A DNA stretch of 64,000 nucleotides from Salipiger bermudensis (GCF_019801965.1 NZ_JAHVIA010000011.1:1-64000); one strand, 5' to 3'; numbered from the stretch's first letter, positions 7,896-17,251 are shown. Numbers and translations: made by a program. Notes: generated by a model from the sequence alone, not told the origin.

Positions 7896-10800
7896 TCAGA
7901 CCGCGCTGTCAGGCTCCGCCGGGGGCGTCTCAGCGGTATCTTCCGACTTGCCGTGGATGCCGTGATAGTTCCCCGAAACCCGCTCGCGCGCCGCCTGTAG
8001 CGCCACGTAGAGGATCGGCGTCAGGACGACCCCGAAGCTGCTGGCAAAGGCCATGCCGCCAAACACCGCGATGCCGATGGCCTGCTGGCTGCCCGCACCC
8101 GCACCCGAGGCGACGACCAGCGGCACCACGCCCAGAAGGAAGGACAGCGCGGTCATCATCACGGCGCGGAAGCGCAGCCGTGCCGCCTCGGTGCCGGCGT
8201 CGAAGATCGACTTGCCCGAGGCGCGCAGATGCATCGCGTATTCGACGATCAGGATGGCGTTCTTGGCCCCGAGCCCGATCAGCATGATCATCCCGATCTG
8301 GGTGTAGAGATTGACGTCGCGCCCCGCGATCAGCACCGCCACATAGGCGCCCAGGAGCGCGAGGGGCACGGTGAGCAGGATCGCCAGCGGCATCGTCCAG
8401 CTCTCGTACTGGGCGACGAGGAAGAGATAGGCGAAGACCACTGCGAGTCCGAGAATGATCACCACGATGCCGCCCGCCTCCTGCTCCTGCAGGGCCGAGC
8501 CGGTCCATTCGAAGCTGTAGCCCGGCGGCAGGGTCTCGGCCGCCACCTGCTCGAGCACGGCGATCGCCTCCCCGGTCGAGGTGCCGGGGCTGGTGTTGGC
8601 GGTCAGCGCGGCGGAGCGGTAGAGATTGTAGCGCGGCAGGTTCATCGGGCCGACGGTATTTTCCACCGTGACCAGCGTGCGCAGCGGCACCATCTCCCCG
8701 CTCTGCGAGCGCACGTAGAGATTGGCGATATCGTCCGCGGTGTCGCGGAATTCGCCCTCGGCCTGGATCTTGACCTGGTAGACCCTTCCGAAGAGGTTGA
8801 AATCGTTGACGTAAACCGAGCCTAGATAGGCCTGTAGCGCGGTGAAGACATCGGAGACATTGACCCCCAGCGTCTTGGCGCGCTCGCGGTCGAGATCGAC
8901 GAAGAGCTGCGGCACGTTGGCCCGGAAGGTGGTGTAGCTGCGGGCGATCTCGTCGCGCTGGTTGGCGGCGAAGATCATCGACTTGACCACCGCGTCGAGA
9001 TCCTGCGGCGTGCCTGCGCCGGTCTGCTGGATCTGCATCGAGACGCCGTCACCGCTTCCGAGGCCCGGGATCGGCGGCGGGCTGAAGGTGATGATCGAGG
9101 CGCGCGGGATCTGCTGCAACTGGCGCTCTACCCGGGAGCGGATCGCCTCGGCGTGCAGCGCGGGATCGGTGCGCTCGTCCCACGGATCGAGCACCACGGC
9201 GAGGAAGGCGCCGTTCGCGGCGGCCCCGCCCGACAGGATCGAGAAGCCGTTCACGGTGACGTATTCCTTGACGCCCGGTGTGTTGGCGACAATCTCTCCG
9301 ACCTCGCGCGAGACCGCCTCGGTGCGGGCCAGCGTGGCCGCGTCGGGCAGCTGGATGTCGACCGCGAAGGTGCCCTGATCCTCGTTGGGGATGAAGCCGG
9401 TGGGCGCCACGCGCGACAGGCCGCCGAGTCCGATGAGCACCACGGCGACCAGCACGATGCCGATGATCGAGATCCGTGCAAGACGCGAAACGATGCCGAC
9501 ATAGCCGCTTCGGGTGGCCGAGATTGCGCCTTCGAAGACGCGCAGCAAGCCGCGCGGCTCGCCCTTGCGCGGCCGAAGGATCAGGCTGCAGAGCGCCGGC
9601 GACAGGGTGAGCGCGTTGAGCGAGGAGATCACCACGGCACCGGAGATGGTGATCGCGAACTCGCTGTAGAGCCGGCCGGTGATGCCGGGCATGAAGGTCA
9701 CGGGGACGAACACCGCCAGCAGCACCAGCGTGGTGGCGATCACCGGCGTCGTGACCTCGCGCATGGCCTGCCGGGTCGCCTCTTTCGGGGCCAGCCCCTC
9801 GGCGATCAGGCGCTCGGTGTTCTCGACCACGACGATGGCATCGTCGACCACGATGCCGATCGCCAGCACGAGGGCGAAGAGCGAGATCGTGTTGAGGCTC
9901 ATCCCCGCCGCCTGCATCACCGCGAAGGCGCCGATCAGCGACACCGGGATGGCGACCGCCGGCACCAGCGTCGCGCGCCAGCTGCCGAGGAAGATGTAGA
10001 CCACTGCCAGCACCAGAACGAGCGCCAGAAGGAGGGTCTGGATGACGTCGTTGATCGAGCTCTCGATGAAATCGGTGTTGTTGTAGGTCACCGCGTAGCT
10101 CATCCCCTCGGGAAGCGAGGCGGCGAGGCGTTCGATGGTCGAGATCACCCCTTCGGAGACCGCGACGGCGTTGGCGCCGGGGGCCTGGTAGACCCCGATC
10201 ACCGAGGAGGGCACGCCGTTGAACGAGCCGGAATAGGTGTAGAACTGTGAGCCCAGCTCGACCCGGGCGACATCGCCCACGGTCACCTGTGCGCCATCGG
10301 CGCCGGTGCGCAGCACGATTTCCTCGAACTCTTCCGGTTCGGCAAGGAGGCCCTGCGCGGTGACGGTGTAGGTCAGCTGCGGATCGTCGCCGCCCGGAGG
10401 TCCGCCCACTGTCCCCGCGGGGACAATGGCATTCTGATCCCGGATCGCCGCGATGAAATCGCTCGGCGTCATGCTAAGGGCAGCGAGGCGCTCGGGGTCC
10501 ATCCAGACCCGCATCGAGTATTTCAGGTTGGTCAGAACGTCGGCCCGGCCGACGCCGGGCACCCGGGCCAGCGGGTCGCGGAGATTGATGTTGGCGTAGT
10601 TCGACAGGAACAGCTCGTCATAGCTGCCGTCTTCGGAATAGAGCGTGACCATCAGCAGCATGTTGCTGCTCGACTTGCTGGTCGAGACGCCGTTGCGCAC
10701 CACGTCGGAGGGCAACTTGCTGTTGGCCTGCGAGACCCGGTTCTGCACGTTGACGGTCGCGATATCGGGATCGGTGCCGACCGCGAAGGTCACGGTCATG

Positions 10801-11069
10801 TTGTAGAGCCCGGAATCGGCGCTGCTCGAGGACATGTAGATCATGTCGTCGACGCCGTTGACCTGCTCCTCCAGTGGCGCGGCGACCGACTCTTCCACGG
10901 TGGTGGCGCTGGCGCCGAGGAAGGCGGTCGAGACATTGACCTCCGGCGGCGTGATGTCGGGGAACTTCTCGACTGGCAGGGTGATGTAGGAGATCAGGCC
11001 GAAGAGCGAGATCACAAGCGAGATGACGAGGGCGAATTTCGGGCGGTCGATGAAGAACGACGAGAACAC
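7896..11069 (-). CDS. RND multidrug efflux transporter, HAE-1/AcrB type (1057 aa)
   Basis: An inner-membrane proton-driven efflux pump of the AcrB/MexB family at full family length (~1,050 aa). The start MFSSFFIDRPKFALVISLVI is typical, with the first transmembrane helix. TM4 carries the proton-relay pair in GIVVDDAIVVVEN (about D407-D408) and TM10 the matching lysine in GLGAKNAILIVEYA. The start codon is GTG at 11067-11069, with GGAGGAG inside the end of the preceding gene. The TAG of the fusion-protein gene lies 3 bases away, so they form one operon. No outer-membrane factor gene is adjacent, so it must use one encoded elsewhere. Confidence 0.95.
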   Translation of the reverse strand: MFSSFFIDRPKFALVISLVISLFGLISYITLPVEKFPDITPPEVNVSTAFLGASATTVEESVAAPLEEQVNGVDDMIYMSSSSADSGLYNMTVTFAVGTDPDIATVNVQNRVSQANSKLPSDVVRNGVSTSKSSSNMLLMVTLYSEDGSYDELFLSNYANINLRDPLARVPGVGRADVLTNLKYSMRVWMDPERLAALSMTPSDFIAAIRDQNAIVPAGTVGGPPGGDDPQLTYTVTAQGLLAEPEEFEEIVLRTGADGAQVTVGDVARVELGSQFYTYSGSFNGVPSSVIGVYQAPGANAVAVSEGVISTIERLAASLPEGMSYAVTYNNTDFIESSINDVIQTLLLALVLVLAVVYIFLGSWRATLVPAVAIPVSLIGAFAVMQAAGMSLNTISLFALVLAIGIVVDDAIVVVENTERLIAEGLAPKEATRQAMREVTTPVIATTLVLLAVFVPVTFMPGITGRLYSEFAITISGAVVISSLNALTLSPALCSLILRPRKGEPRGLLRVFEGAISATRSGYVGIVSRLARISIIGIVLVAVVLIGLGGLSRVAPTGFIPNEDQGTFAVDIQLPDAATLARTEAVSREVGEIVANTPGVKEYVTVNGFSILSGGAAANGAFLAVVLDPWDERTDPALHAEAIRSRVERQLQQIPRASIITFSPPPIPGLGSGDGVSMQIQQTGAGTPQDLDAVVKSMIFAANQRDEIARSYTTFRANVPQLFVDLDRERAKTLGVNVSDVFTALQAYLGSVYVNDFNLFGRVYQVKIQAEGEFRDTADDIANLYVRSQSGEMVPLRTLVTVENTVGPMNLPRYNLYRSAALTANTSPGTSTGEAIAVLEQVAAETLPPGYSFEWTGSALQEQEAGGIVVIILGLAVVFAYLFLVAQYESWTMPLAILLTVPLALLGAYVAVLIAGRDVNLYTQIGMIMLIGLGAKNAILIVEYAMHLRASGKSIFDAGTEAARLRFRAVMMTALSFLLGVVPLVVASGAGAGSQQAIGIAVFGGMAFASSFGVVLTPILYVALQAARERVSGNYHGIHGKSEDTAETPPAEPDSAV

Positions 11070-11072
11070 GGC

Positions 11073-12242
11073 CTACTCCTCCGTCGCGCTGGCCCCGGCC
11101 GGCGCAGCCGCCGGAACCGGCTCGACCGGCTGACCGTTCCGGACCCGTTGCAGTCCCTCGACGATCACCCGCTCGCCCTCTTCGGCCCCCGAAAGCACCA
11201 CCACGTCGGTGCCGAAATTGCTGCCCAGCCGGACATAGCGCTGTTCGACGAGATCGCCCTCGCCGACCACCAGCACGTAGCTGCCCTGCTGGTCCTGTTG
11301 CAGCGCCGCCTGCGGCAGCGTGTTGCGGATCTCGGGCTCGCGCTGGCCGATCTCGACATTGACGAACATGCCCGGAACCAGGGTCTCGGAGGCATTGGGG
11401 AATTCGGCCTGGACCGTGATCGTGCCGGTGGCCGGGTCGATGCGGTTGTCGACGAAGATCAGCCGCCCCTCCTCATCATGCATCCGCCCGGTCGGCAGTT
11501 GCACCCGAACCAGGGCCGCATCGCCGCCTCCGAGATCGCGGGTTTCCTGGCCCGCCCAGTCGAGCAGCTCGACGAGATCGCGCTCTGACAGACCGAAGCT
11601 GACATTGATCGGCGACATGCGGGTGATGTTGGCCAGCGAGCCGCTGGCGGGACCGACCACCTCGCCCTGGCTGAACTCGATGCTGCCGATGCGGCCGTCG
11701 AAGGGCGCCTTCATCTCGGTGTAGCCGAGCCGGATCTCGGCCTCCTGACGGCGGGCCTCTGCGGCCTGGAGCCTTGCCTCCGCTGTGGCCCGGTTGGCAA
11801 CGCTGGCATCGTAATCGGCCTGCGAGATCGTGTCGCGCTCGAGCAGCTGGGTGCTGCGGGCCAGGTCGACCTCGGCCAACTGCAGCGCTGCCTCCGCCTC
11901 GGCGACCGAAGCTTCGGCCTGTGCCAGGGCGGCCTCGTAGGGTGCAGGCTCGATCTTGAAGAGCGTGTCCCCCTCGGCGACGCGCTCGCCGTCGCGGGCC
12001 CGCCGCTCCTCGAGGAAGCCCTCGACGCGGGGGCGCAGGTCAGTGGTATCGACCGCCTCGGCCCGGCCGATGAAGCGCTCGGTCTCGACAACATCGCGCG
12101 AGACGACCTCGGCGACGACGACGGAGGGGAGCGTGCCGGATGGCGCGGCGCTTTCGGCGTCATCCTCGTTGCAGGCGGTCAGTGCAATTGCGGCAAACAA
12201 GGCGAGCCCGAATTTCAGAGCCCTGTGGTCATACCTTGGCAT
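11073..12242 (-). CDS. RND efflux periplasmic adaptor (membrane-fusion protein, AcrA type, 389 aa)
   Basis: An HlyD/AcrA-type adaptor. MPRYDHRALKFGLALFAAIA then LTAC gives a lipoprotein signal with the lipobox Cys. The first beta-barrel/lipoyl half follows (DTTDLRPRVEGFLEERRARD), then a long coiled-coil hairpin rich in A, E and R (about 90-160) and the second lipoyl half (MKAPFDGRIGSIEFSQGEVV). The start at 12242 is preferred over the in-frame ATG at 12257 because GAGGTGGGA is correctly spaced before it and the extra five residues do not belong to a signal peptide. It is the first gene of the pump operon. The 340-base upstream gap is shared with the divergent exported cupin. Confidence 0.93.
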   Translation of the reverse strand: MPRYDHRALKFGLALFAAIALTACNEDDAESAAPSGTLPSVVVAEVVSRDVVETERFIGRAEAVDTTDLRPRVEGFLEERRARDGERVAEGDTLFKIEPAPYEAALAQAEASVAEAEAALQLAEVDLARSTQLLERDTISQADYDASVANRATAEARLQAAEARRQEAEIRLGYTEMKAPFDGRIGSIEFSQGEVVGPASGSLANITRMSPINVSFGLSERDLVELLDWAGQETRDLGGGDAALVRVQLPTGRMHDEEGRLIFVDNRIDPATGTITVQAEFPNASETLVPGMFVNVEIGQREPEIRNTLPQAALQQDQQGSYVLVVGEGDLVEQRYVRLGSNFGTDVVVLSGAEEGERVIVEGLQRVRNGQPVEPVPAAAPAGASATEE

Positions 12243-12437
12243 TTCGTCCCACCTCATTCAGTGATGGATTAAATGGTTGGGTGTGCAAAAATATTTCTAC
12301 TCGAAGTTTAGCAGTGCAACCGTTCAGATGCGACTCCAACCTGCGGAGATTGCGCGGGCTTATCGCCACAGCGCGGTCTGGAGCAGCGCCTCCACGCTCG
12401 TGCGCGGCGTGACGCAGGGCAGAGCGGGCCAGTCCGG

Positions 12438-12458
12438 CTCATGAAACCGCCTCATGAG
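12438..12458. promoter_or_regulatory. candidate LysR operator, perfect CTCATGA-N7-TCATGAG dyad
   Basis: A perfect 7-7-7 inverted repeat that also contains the LysR-type T-N11-A core (TGA-N7-TCA). It is 125 bases upstream of the exported cupin gene and about 195 bases upstream of the RND adaptor start. Related sites occur at 14068-14088, 17198-17218 and 21186-21214. Apart from this dyad I see no gene in the gap 12243-12582. Confidence 0.6.
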
Positions 12459-12582
12459 CGCTAATGCGGCCCCGGTATTATTCCTCCCGGATCCGACCCT
12501 AATTCTCATGCCAAGGGCGCGGGCCAACCCGCGCGCCCCAGGCCCTCCGGCCGCCTCTCGCAACCAACGGAGACGACCAGAC

Positions 12583-13044
12583 ATGACACGCACCTTCACC
12601 GCAGCCGCCCTCGTGCTCGCCACCGCAGGCTTCGCCTCGGCGCAGGAGATGACCCAGACCACCGGCCTCGAGCGCGGCGGCCAGATCGGCAGCGACGAGA
12701 CCTTCACCGGCACGGTCTTCGTGGCCCCGGTCTTCGGCCCCAACATGAACGATGTCAGCGCCGGCGAAGTGATCTTCATGCCCGGCGCGCGCTCGGCATG
12801 GCACACCCACCCGATCGGCCAGTATCTCGTCGTGACCGCCGGCACCGGCTGGTACCAGGAAGAGGGCCAGCCGAAGCAGATCATGCGCACCGGCGACGTG
12901 GTCTTCGCGCCGGCGGACGTGAACCACTGGCACGGCGCCACCGACACCACGTCGGTCACCCACTATGCCATCCAGGCCAATGAAGACGGCTCCGCCGTGA
13001 CCTGGGGCGAGCTGGTCTCCGACGAGGACTACCTCGGAGACTGA
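12583..13044 (+). CDS. exported cupin-domain protein (153 aa)
   Basis: A signal peptide (MTRTFTAAALVLATAGFASA, cleavage near AQE) precedes a single conserved beta-barrel cupin. The metal motifs are visible: PGARSAWHTHPIGQYLVV (G-x5-H-x-H) and GDVVFAPADVNHWHGA (G-x5-P-x-G/N-x2-H), so a metal-binding barrel is likely. The start at 12583 follows CGGAGA. A longer in-frame reading from 12454 lacks a sensible leader. It is a clear paralogue of the cytosolic cupin at 15670-16065 (shared ETF(T/S)GTV, AWHTHP, HWHGA, SPVTW-like ends). Cupins of this type often sit in quinone/aldehyde stress clusters. The reaction is unknown. Confidence 0.87.
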   Translation: MTRTFTAAALVLATAGFASAQEMTQTTGLERGGQIGSDETFTGTVFVAPVFGPNMNDVSAGEVIFMPGARSAWHTHPIGQYLVVTAGTGWYQEEGQPKQIMRTGDVVFAPADVNHWHGATDTTSVTHYAIQANEDGSAVTWGELVSDEDYLGD

Positions 13045-13167
13045 GCCGCGACCGGCGCCGTGCAGCCTCCGGAGCGGGGCTGCACAATCAGTGGACGCGA
13101 TGAATCTCGCGCATATATAATCAGGGGAGAGACTCCCATTTCCATCCGCAACGGCGATCCGTCCCCC

Positions 13168-14064
13168 ATGATCCGTGAGAATATCAACGACCTCATCGCG
13201 CTGGCCGCAGTCGCAGAGGAACGCAGCTTCACCCGCGCGGCGGCGCGGCTCAACGTGTCGCAATCGGCGCTGAGCCATGCCATCAAGGGGCTGGAGCAGC
13301 GGCTCGGGCTGCGCCTTCTGACGCGGACCACGCGTTCCGTCGCGCCGACGCTCGAGGGCGAGGACCTGCTGGCCACGCTCAACCCGTGCTTCGAGAAGAT
13401 CGAGGCGCGGCTGCAGGCGCTGAACGACTCGCGCGATCAGCCGACGGGCACCGTGCGGATCGTCGCCGTCGAATACGCCATCGAGTCGATCCTCTGGCCC
13501 AAGCTCTCGCCGGTGCTGAAGGAATACCCCTCGGTCAATGTCGAGTTCGTGATGGATTACGGCTACACCGACCTCGCCTCGTCGCAATGCGATGCCGGGG
13601 TGCGCTATGGCGAGCAGGTCAGCGAGGGCATGATCTCGATGCGGATCGGCCCGGACGAGCGGATGATCTGCGTCGGCGCGCCGGGCTATCTCGAGATCGC
13701 CGGCATTCCGCAGGAGCCGACGGAGCTCAGCGAGCACCGCTGCATCAACCTGCGGCTCTCGACCCATGGCGCGCTCTACGCTTGGGAATTCGAGGATGCC
13801 GAGGGCAACGAGATCCGCGTCAAGGTCTCGGGCCAGACCTGCTTCAACACCATCAACCCGGTGCTGCGCGCGGCGCTCGACGGGCACGGTCTGGCGCTGG
13901 TGCCGGAGCGGCTGGCCCTGCCGCATATCGAGAGCGGCGCGCTGCGCACCTGCCTCGACGCGTATTGCCCGTCCTTCCCCGGGTTTCACCTCTATTACCC
14001 GAGCCGCCAACGCCCCTCCTCGGCCTTCGAGGTGGTGCTGGCGGCGCTGCGGGAGCGGGGCTGA
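13168..14064 (+). CDS. LysR-family transcriptional regulator of the aldehyde/electrophile cluster (298 aa)
   Basis: The N-terminal winged helix-turn-helix (about 5-65) reads FTRAAARLNVSQSALSHAIK followed by GLEQRLGLRLLTRTTRSVAP, typical LysR. A two-lobe substrate-binding-like effector domain follows (about 90-295). MIRENINDLIALAAVAEERS at 13168 is chosen as the start, because LysR proteins begin close to the first helix and the upstream 36 codons are not family-like. It lies inside the cluster it presumably controls. The CTCATGA-type dyads at 12438, 14068, 17198 and 21186 contain the T-N11-A core expected for such a protein. The effector is unknown and may be a reactive carbonyl or oxidant. 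Confidence 0.9.
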   Translation: MIRENINDLIALAAVAEERSFTRAAARLNVSQSALSHAIKGLEQRLGLRLLTRTTRSVAPTLEGEDLLATLNPCFEKIEARLQALNDSRDQPTGTVRIVAVEYAIESILWPKLSPVLKEYPSVNVEFVMDYGYTDLASSQCDAGVRYGEQVSEGMISMRIGPDERMICVGAPGYLEIAGIPQEPTELSEHRCINLRLSTHGALYAWEFEDAEGNEIRVKVSGQTCFNTINPVLRAALDGHGLALVPERLALPHIESGALRTCLDAYCPSFPGFHLYYPSRQRPSSAFEVVLAALRERG

Positions 14065-14067
14065 GCA

Positions 14068-14088
14068 TTGATGAGGCGCGATCATGAG
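14068..14088. promoter_or_regulatory. candidate LysR operator (TTGATGA-N7-TCATGAG)
   Basis: Read on the minus strand this is CTCATGA-N7-TCATCAA. It has the same spacing and T-N11-A core as the perfect dyad at 12438-12458, with five of seven bases matching in the weaker arm. It begins 3 bases after the LysR stop codon and about 90 bases before the exported CMD-like gene. Confidence 0.55.
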
Positions 14089-14176
14089 TGCGATCATCAC
14101 ATCGGCCATTAACGCAGGGGCAATCCGCGCCACATCTGTCAGGCAGAGACCGCAACCCGACAGAGGAGCCTCCAAG

Positions 14177-14938
14177 ATGAAACGCTATATTGCCGCTTCG
14201 GCGCTCGCCCTTGCCGCCACGTCCGCGTCGGCGCAGGATGTCTCGACCACCCTACCGGACGCCGTGGGCCAGGTCGCGCCGGCGCTGGAAGCCTATTCGA
14301 CCGATGGCCTGATCGGCGAGGTCTGGTCCGGTGAACAGATGTCGATGCGCGACCGCGCGCTGGTAACCTTCGCAGCCCTGATGACCCGCCACGAGACCGA
14401 GAATCTCGGCTCCTATGTCGAGCTGGCGCTCGACGCTGGCGTGACCCCGGCGGAGCTGTCGGAAACCATCACCCACCTCGCCTTCTACACCGGTTGGGGC
14501 AACGCCACCGCCGCCGCCGAGGCGATGGCACCGGTCTACGAGGCCCGCGGCGTGACCGCCGAGGATCTTCCCGCTGTCGACCCCGAGCTGCTGGGCTACG
14601 ATGAAGAGGCCGAAGCAAGCCGCCAGGAAATGGTTTCGGGCATGTATGGCGATGTCAGCCAGGGCGTGGTCGACACCACCGAGCAGATGCTCTTCCTCGA
14701 CCTGTGGCGCCGCCCGGCGCTCGAGCCGCGCGACCGCAGCATGGTCACCGTGGCGGCGCTGATCGCCGCCGGCCAGCCGGAGCAGATGACCTTCCACCTC
14801 AACCGCGCGATGGACAACGGCCTGACCCAGGACGAGGCCGGCGCGATGCTCTCGCATCTCGCCTTCTACGCCGGCTGGCCCAAGGTCTTCTCGGCCCTGC
14901 CAGTCGCCAAGGAGGTGTTCGAGAACCGCGGCTCGTAA
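14177..14938 (+). CDS. exported tandem carboxymuconolactone-decarboxylase-like protein (253 aa)
   Basis: A signal peptide (MKRYIAASALALAATSASAQ) is followed by two CMD/AhpD-fold repeats. The first is about 50-130 (RDRALVTFAALMTRHETENL ... ETITHLAFYTGW). The second is about 170-250 (RDRSMVTVAALIAAGQPEQM ... MLSHLAFYAGWP). The protein contains no cysteine at all, so it cannot be an AhpD-type peroxidase relay. It resembles the PcaC-like lactone decarboxylase branch, with the conserved His in both repeats. GAGGAG precedes the ATG. It is the first gene of a likely operon with the reductase and cytosolic cupin. The periplasmic location for this fold is unusual. Confidence 0.85.
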   Translation: MKRYIAASALALAATSASAQDVSTTLPDAVGQVAPALEAYSTDGLIGEVWSGEQMSMRDRALVTFAALMTRHETENLGSYVELALDAGVTPAELSETITHLAFYTGWGNATAAAEAMAPVYEARGVTAEDLPAVDPELLGYDEEAEASRQEMVSGMYGDVSQGVVDTTEQMLFLDLWRRPALEPRDRSMVTVAALIAAGQPEQMTFHLNRAMDNGLTQDEAGAMLSHLAFYAGWPKVFSALPVAKEVFENRGS

Positions 14939-14998
14939 ATCGCGAACAAAGACAGGAGGGGGGCGGAGACGCCCCCCTCGCAGTTCAAGGAGCAGATT

Positions 14999-15634
14999 AT
15001 GAAGATTGGCATTCTGGGATCCGGATTGATGGGCGGCAAGCTCGGTCAGCACTGGGCCGCCGCCGGGCATGACGTTCTGTTTTCCTACTCCCGCAGCGAC
15101 AGCAAGCTGCAGCGCCTCGCCCGCGAAACTGGCGGGCAATACGGTTCGGTTGCCGAAGCGGTGGGCCACGGCGACGTGCTGCTGCTGGCGGTGCACTGGA
15201 GCCGCATCGACGATGTTCTGGACCAGGCCGGTCCGCTCGATGGCAAGGTGGTGCTGAACTGCTGCGTGCCGCTCGACGCGTTCGACCGCGACCTGGTGGT
15301 CGGCACGACCTCCTCCGGCGCCGAGGAACTGGCCCGCAAGCGGCCCAAGACGCGATGGGTCTCGTGCTTCAACACGACACCCTCCGAGAGCTTCGCGCCG
15401 GTCTATGCCCGCAAGGGGCAGGCGCCCGCGCCGCAGGTGCTCACCTATGCCGACGATGACGGCGCCAAGCAGATTGCCGGCGGCCTCATTCGCGACATCG
15501 GGTTCGAGCCGCTCGATTGCGGCGGGCTGCGCAATGGCCGCTATGTCGAGCCTTTCGCTATGGCCACGGTCGAGCTGGCCTATGTCCAGCCCGGTGGCCC
15601 CGCACTCACCTACCGTTTTGATAAGCTGCGCTGA
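14999..15634 (+). CDS. NADP-binding Rossmann reductase, F420:NADP-oxidoreductase-like (211 aa)
   Basis: The N-terminus [20 protein letters not shown] is a dinucleotide-binding GxGxxG fold. It is followed by a YSRSD segment that suits NADP phosphate binding. The overall size and order match NADPH-dependent F420 reductase-like proteins (pfam03807 type), which in proteobacteria lacking F420 act as oxidoreductases on other substrates. AAGGAG lies 7 bases before the ATG. No signal peptide, so cytosolic. It lies between the exported CMD-like protein and the cytosolic cupin. Substrate unknown. Confidence 0.8.
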   Translation: MKIGILGSGLMGGKLGQHWAAAGHDVLFSYSRSDSKLQRLARETGGQYGSVAEAVGHGDVLLLAVHWSRIDDVLDQAGPLDGKVVLNCCVPLDAFDRDLVVGTTSSGAEELARKRPKTRWVSCFNTTPSESFAPVYARKGQAPAPQVLTYADDDGAKQIAGGLIRDIGFEPLDCGGLRNGRYVEPFAMATVELAYVQPGGPALTYRFDKLR

Positions 15635-15669
15635 GACCAGCGCAGCAATTGGAAGAAGGAGATCTCCCC

Positions 15670-16065
15670 ATGAAAATCATTCGCTGTGGTAGCATGCCCT
15701 CGCAAAAAGGTCCGGAAGAAACCTTTTCCGGCACCGTCCGCCTCGAGATGATGTTCCAGGCCGATGAGCCGGGCCGCACCTCGGGCGCGCACGTGACCTT
15801 CGAGCCCGGCGCGCGCACCGCGTGGCACACCCACCCCGCGGGCCAGACCATCATCATCACCTACGGCCGCGGCCTGGTGCAGCGCGACGGCGGCCCGATC
15901 GAGGAAGTGACGGCGGGCGACGTCGTGTTCTTTCCGGCCGGTGAAAAGCACTGGCACGGCGCCTCGCCGAAGAACGCCATGTCGCACATCGCCATCCAGG
16001 AGAGCATCGACGGCTCGCCGGTGACCTGGATGGAGAAGGTGTCCGACGAGCAATACGGCGCCTGA
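15670..16065 (+). CDS. cytosolic cupin-domain protein (131 aa)
   Basis: A single-domain cupin without a signal peptide. It has [18 protein letters not shown] (G-x5-H-x-H) and [16 protein letters not shown] as metal motifs. It is a paralogue of the exported cupin 3 kb upstream, with the same end pattern ([18 protein letters not shown]). AAGGAG lies at good distance before 15670, and an upstream in-frame ATG at 15649 lacks one. It is the last gene of the CMD/reductase/cupin operon and is followed by two hairpins. Cupins of this group frequently accompany CMD proteins and aldo/keto reductases, but the reaction has not been deduced here. Confidence 0.87.
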   Translation: MKIIRCGSMPSQKGPEETFSGTVRLEMMFQADEPGRTSGAHVTFEPGARTAWHTHPAGQTIIITYGRGLVQRDGGPIEEVTAGDVVFFPAGEKHWHGASPKNAMSHIAIQESIDGSPVTWMEKVSDEQYGA

Positions 16066-16073
16066 CACGAAAA

Positions 16074-16097
16074 CGCCGGCGGGGAGACCCGCCGGCG
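16074..16097. terminator. bidirectional hairpin between convergent cupin and aldo/keto reductase
   Basis: CGCCGGCGGG-GAGA-CCCGCCGGCG is a perfect 10-bp stem with a GAGA loop. On the minus strand it is followed by TTTTCG, so it can end the aldo/keto reductase message. On the plus strand TTTT follows after a few bases. Confidence 0.7.
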
Positions 16098-16154
16098 ACG
16101 CCGTTTTCCGATCGCGTCTCGCGCGCAGCGCGGACCCAACCGCCCGACATGCAA

Positions 16155-16184
16155 ACGGGGCCGCAAATCGCGGCCCCGTTTTTC
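16155..16184 (+). terminator. Rho-independent terminator downstream of cupin operon
   Basis: ACGGGGCCGC-AAATC-GCGGCCCCGT is a perfect 10-bp stem followed directly by TTTTT. It is a strong intrinsic terminator on the plus strand, placed about 90 bases after the cupin stop. Confidence 0.85.
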
Positions 16185-16200
16185 GTTCTGGAGCGTCAGC

Positions 16201-17061
16201 TCAGTGCTTGCCGCTGTAGACCGGGAAGGCGCTCGCGTCGCCGTAATCCTTGGCGGTCAGCGATTTCAGCGTGTCCATATCCGCGTCGGTGATCTCGAAA
16301 TCGACGTCGGCATTGGTCTTCATGTGGTCCGGGTTCGCAGTCTTCGGCAGCGCCAGGAGATCCAGCTGCAGCACGTAGCGGATGCAGAGCTGCGGGATGC
16401 TCACGCCGTATTTCTGCGCGATGGCGCCAACCTCTTCGTTGTCGAGGATCTTGCCGTGGGCGATCGGCGAGTAGGCCTCGACCAGCATGCCATTCGACTT
16501 CGAATAGTCGATCAGCTCGAACGGCGTGTTGCCGACATGGGCCAGGACCTGGTTGATCATCGGCTTGATGGTGGCGTTCTGCAGCAGGTTGTCGAGGTCC
16601 TGTTTCTGGAAGTTCGACACGCCGATGGCGCGGATCTTGCCGGCCTCGACGGCCTCTTCCAGCGCTTTCCACGCCGCGAGGTTGCCCTCGAAGAAGCGGT
16701 CTTCGCCGGCCCAGTCGGCCCAAGGCTGCGGGCTGTGGATGATCATCAGGTCGATATAGTCGAGCCCGAGGGTCCTGAGCGAGTCCTCGATGCCGGCCTT
16801 GGCGCCGTCGTAATCCTTGATCTCGGCAGCGAGCTTGGTCTGCACGAAGAGCTCTTCGCGTGCCACGCCACAGGCGCGGATGCCCTCGCCCACGCCGCGC
16901 TCGTTGCCATAGGCCTGCGCGGTGTCGATGTGGCGGTAGCCGAGCTTGACGGCGGCCACGACCGCGTCTGCGACCTTGTCGTCGTCGATCATCCAGGTGC
17001 CGAGCGCCAGCTTGGGAATGGCGACGCCGTTCGGCAGGGTATCGGTTTCTTGCAGGATCAT
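16201..17061 (-). CDS. aldo/keto reductase, 2,5-diketo-gluconate-reductase type (286 aa)
   Basis: A NADPH-dependent carbonyl reductase of the AKR superfamily ((beta/alpha)8 barrel). The catalytic tetrad is complete: D46 and Y51 in YRHIDTAQAYGNE, K76 in VQTKLA and H109 in MIIHSPQPW. The cofactor end motif PKTANPDHMKTNADV is also present. Length is normal for the DkgA/DkgB group, which reduces methylglyoxal and other small aldehydes. It is a single gene, convergent with the cupin operon. Its promoter region carries a CTCATGA-type site at 17198-17218, which ties it to the neighbouring LysR regulon. Confidence 0.93.
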   Translation of the reverse strand: MILQETDTLPNGVAIPKLALGTWMIDDDKVADAVVAAVKLGYRHIDTAQAYGNERGVGEGIRACGVAREELFVQTKLAAEIKDYDGAKAGIEDSLRTLGLDYIDLMIIHSPQPWADWAGEDRFFEGNLAAWKALEEAVEAGKIRAIGVSNFQKQDLDNLLQNATIKPMINQVLAHVGNTPFELIDYSKSNGMLVEAYSPIAHGKILDNEEVGAIAQKYGVSIPQLCIRYVLQLDLLALPKTANPDHMKTNADVDFEITDADMDTLKSLTAKDYGDASAFPVYSGKH

Positions 17062-17197
17062 GGTGATCTCCTTTCCGGTTCGGCCCGTCGGGGCCCGTGT
17101 CTCAGGTCGGAGCGGGGCGCGCTTTCGGCTGCCCGTCCGTCTGGCAACAATCTAGGCCGATCGGGGCGCGACGATAACCGACGCCGACTGACACTCA

Positions 17198-17218
17198 CTC
17201 ATGAGAAGCCTGCATCAA
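17198..17218. promoter_or_regulatory. candidate LysR operator (CTCATGA-N7-GCATCAA)
   Basis: The left arm is identical to the dyad at 12438-12458, the right arm matches at four positions, and the T-N11-A core spacing is the same. It is 137 bases upstream of the aldo/keto reductase start, inside the 242-base gap between that gene and the aldehyde oxidase operon end. Confidence 0.5.
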
Positions 17219-17251
17219 TCGCGGTATCCTGCGGTGTCGCGGCCAAGCGAA

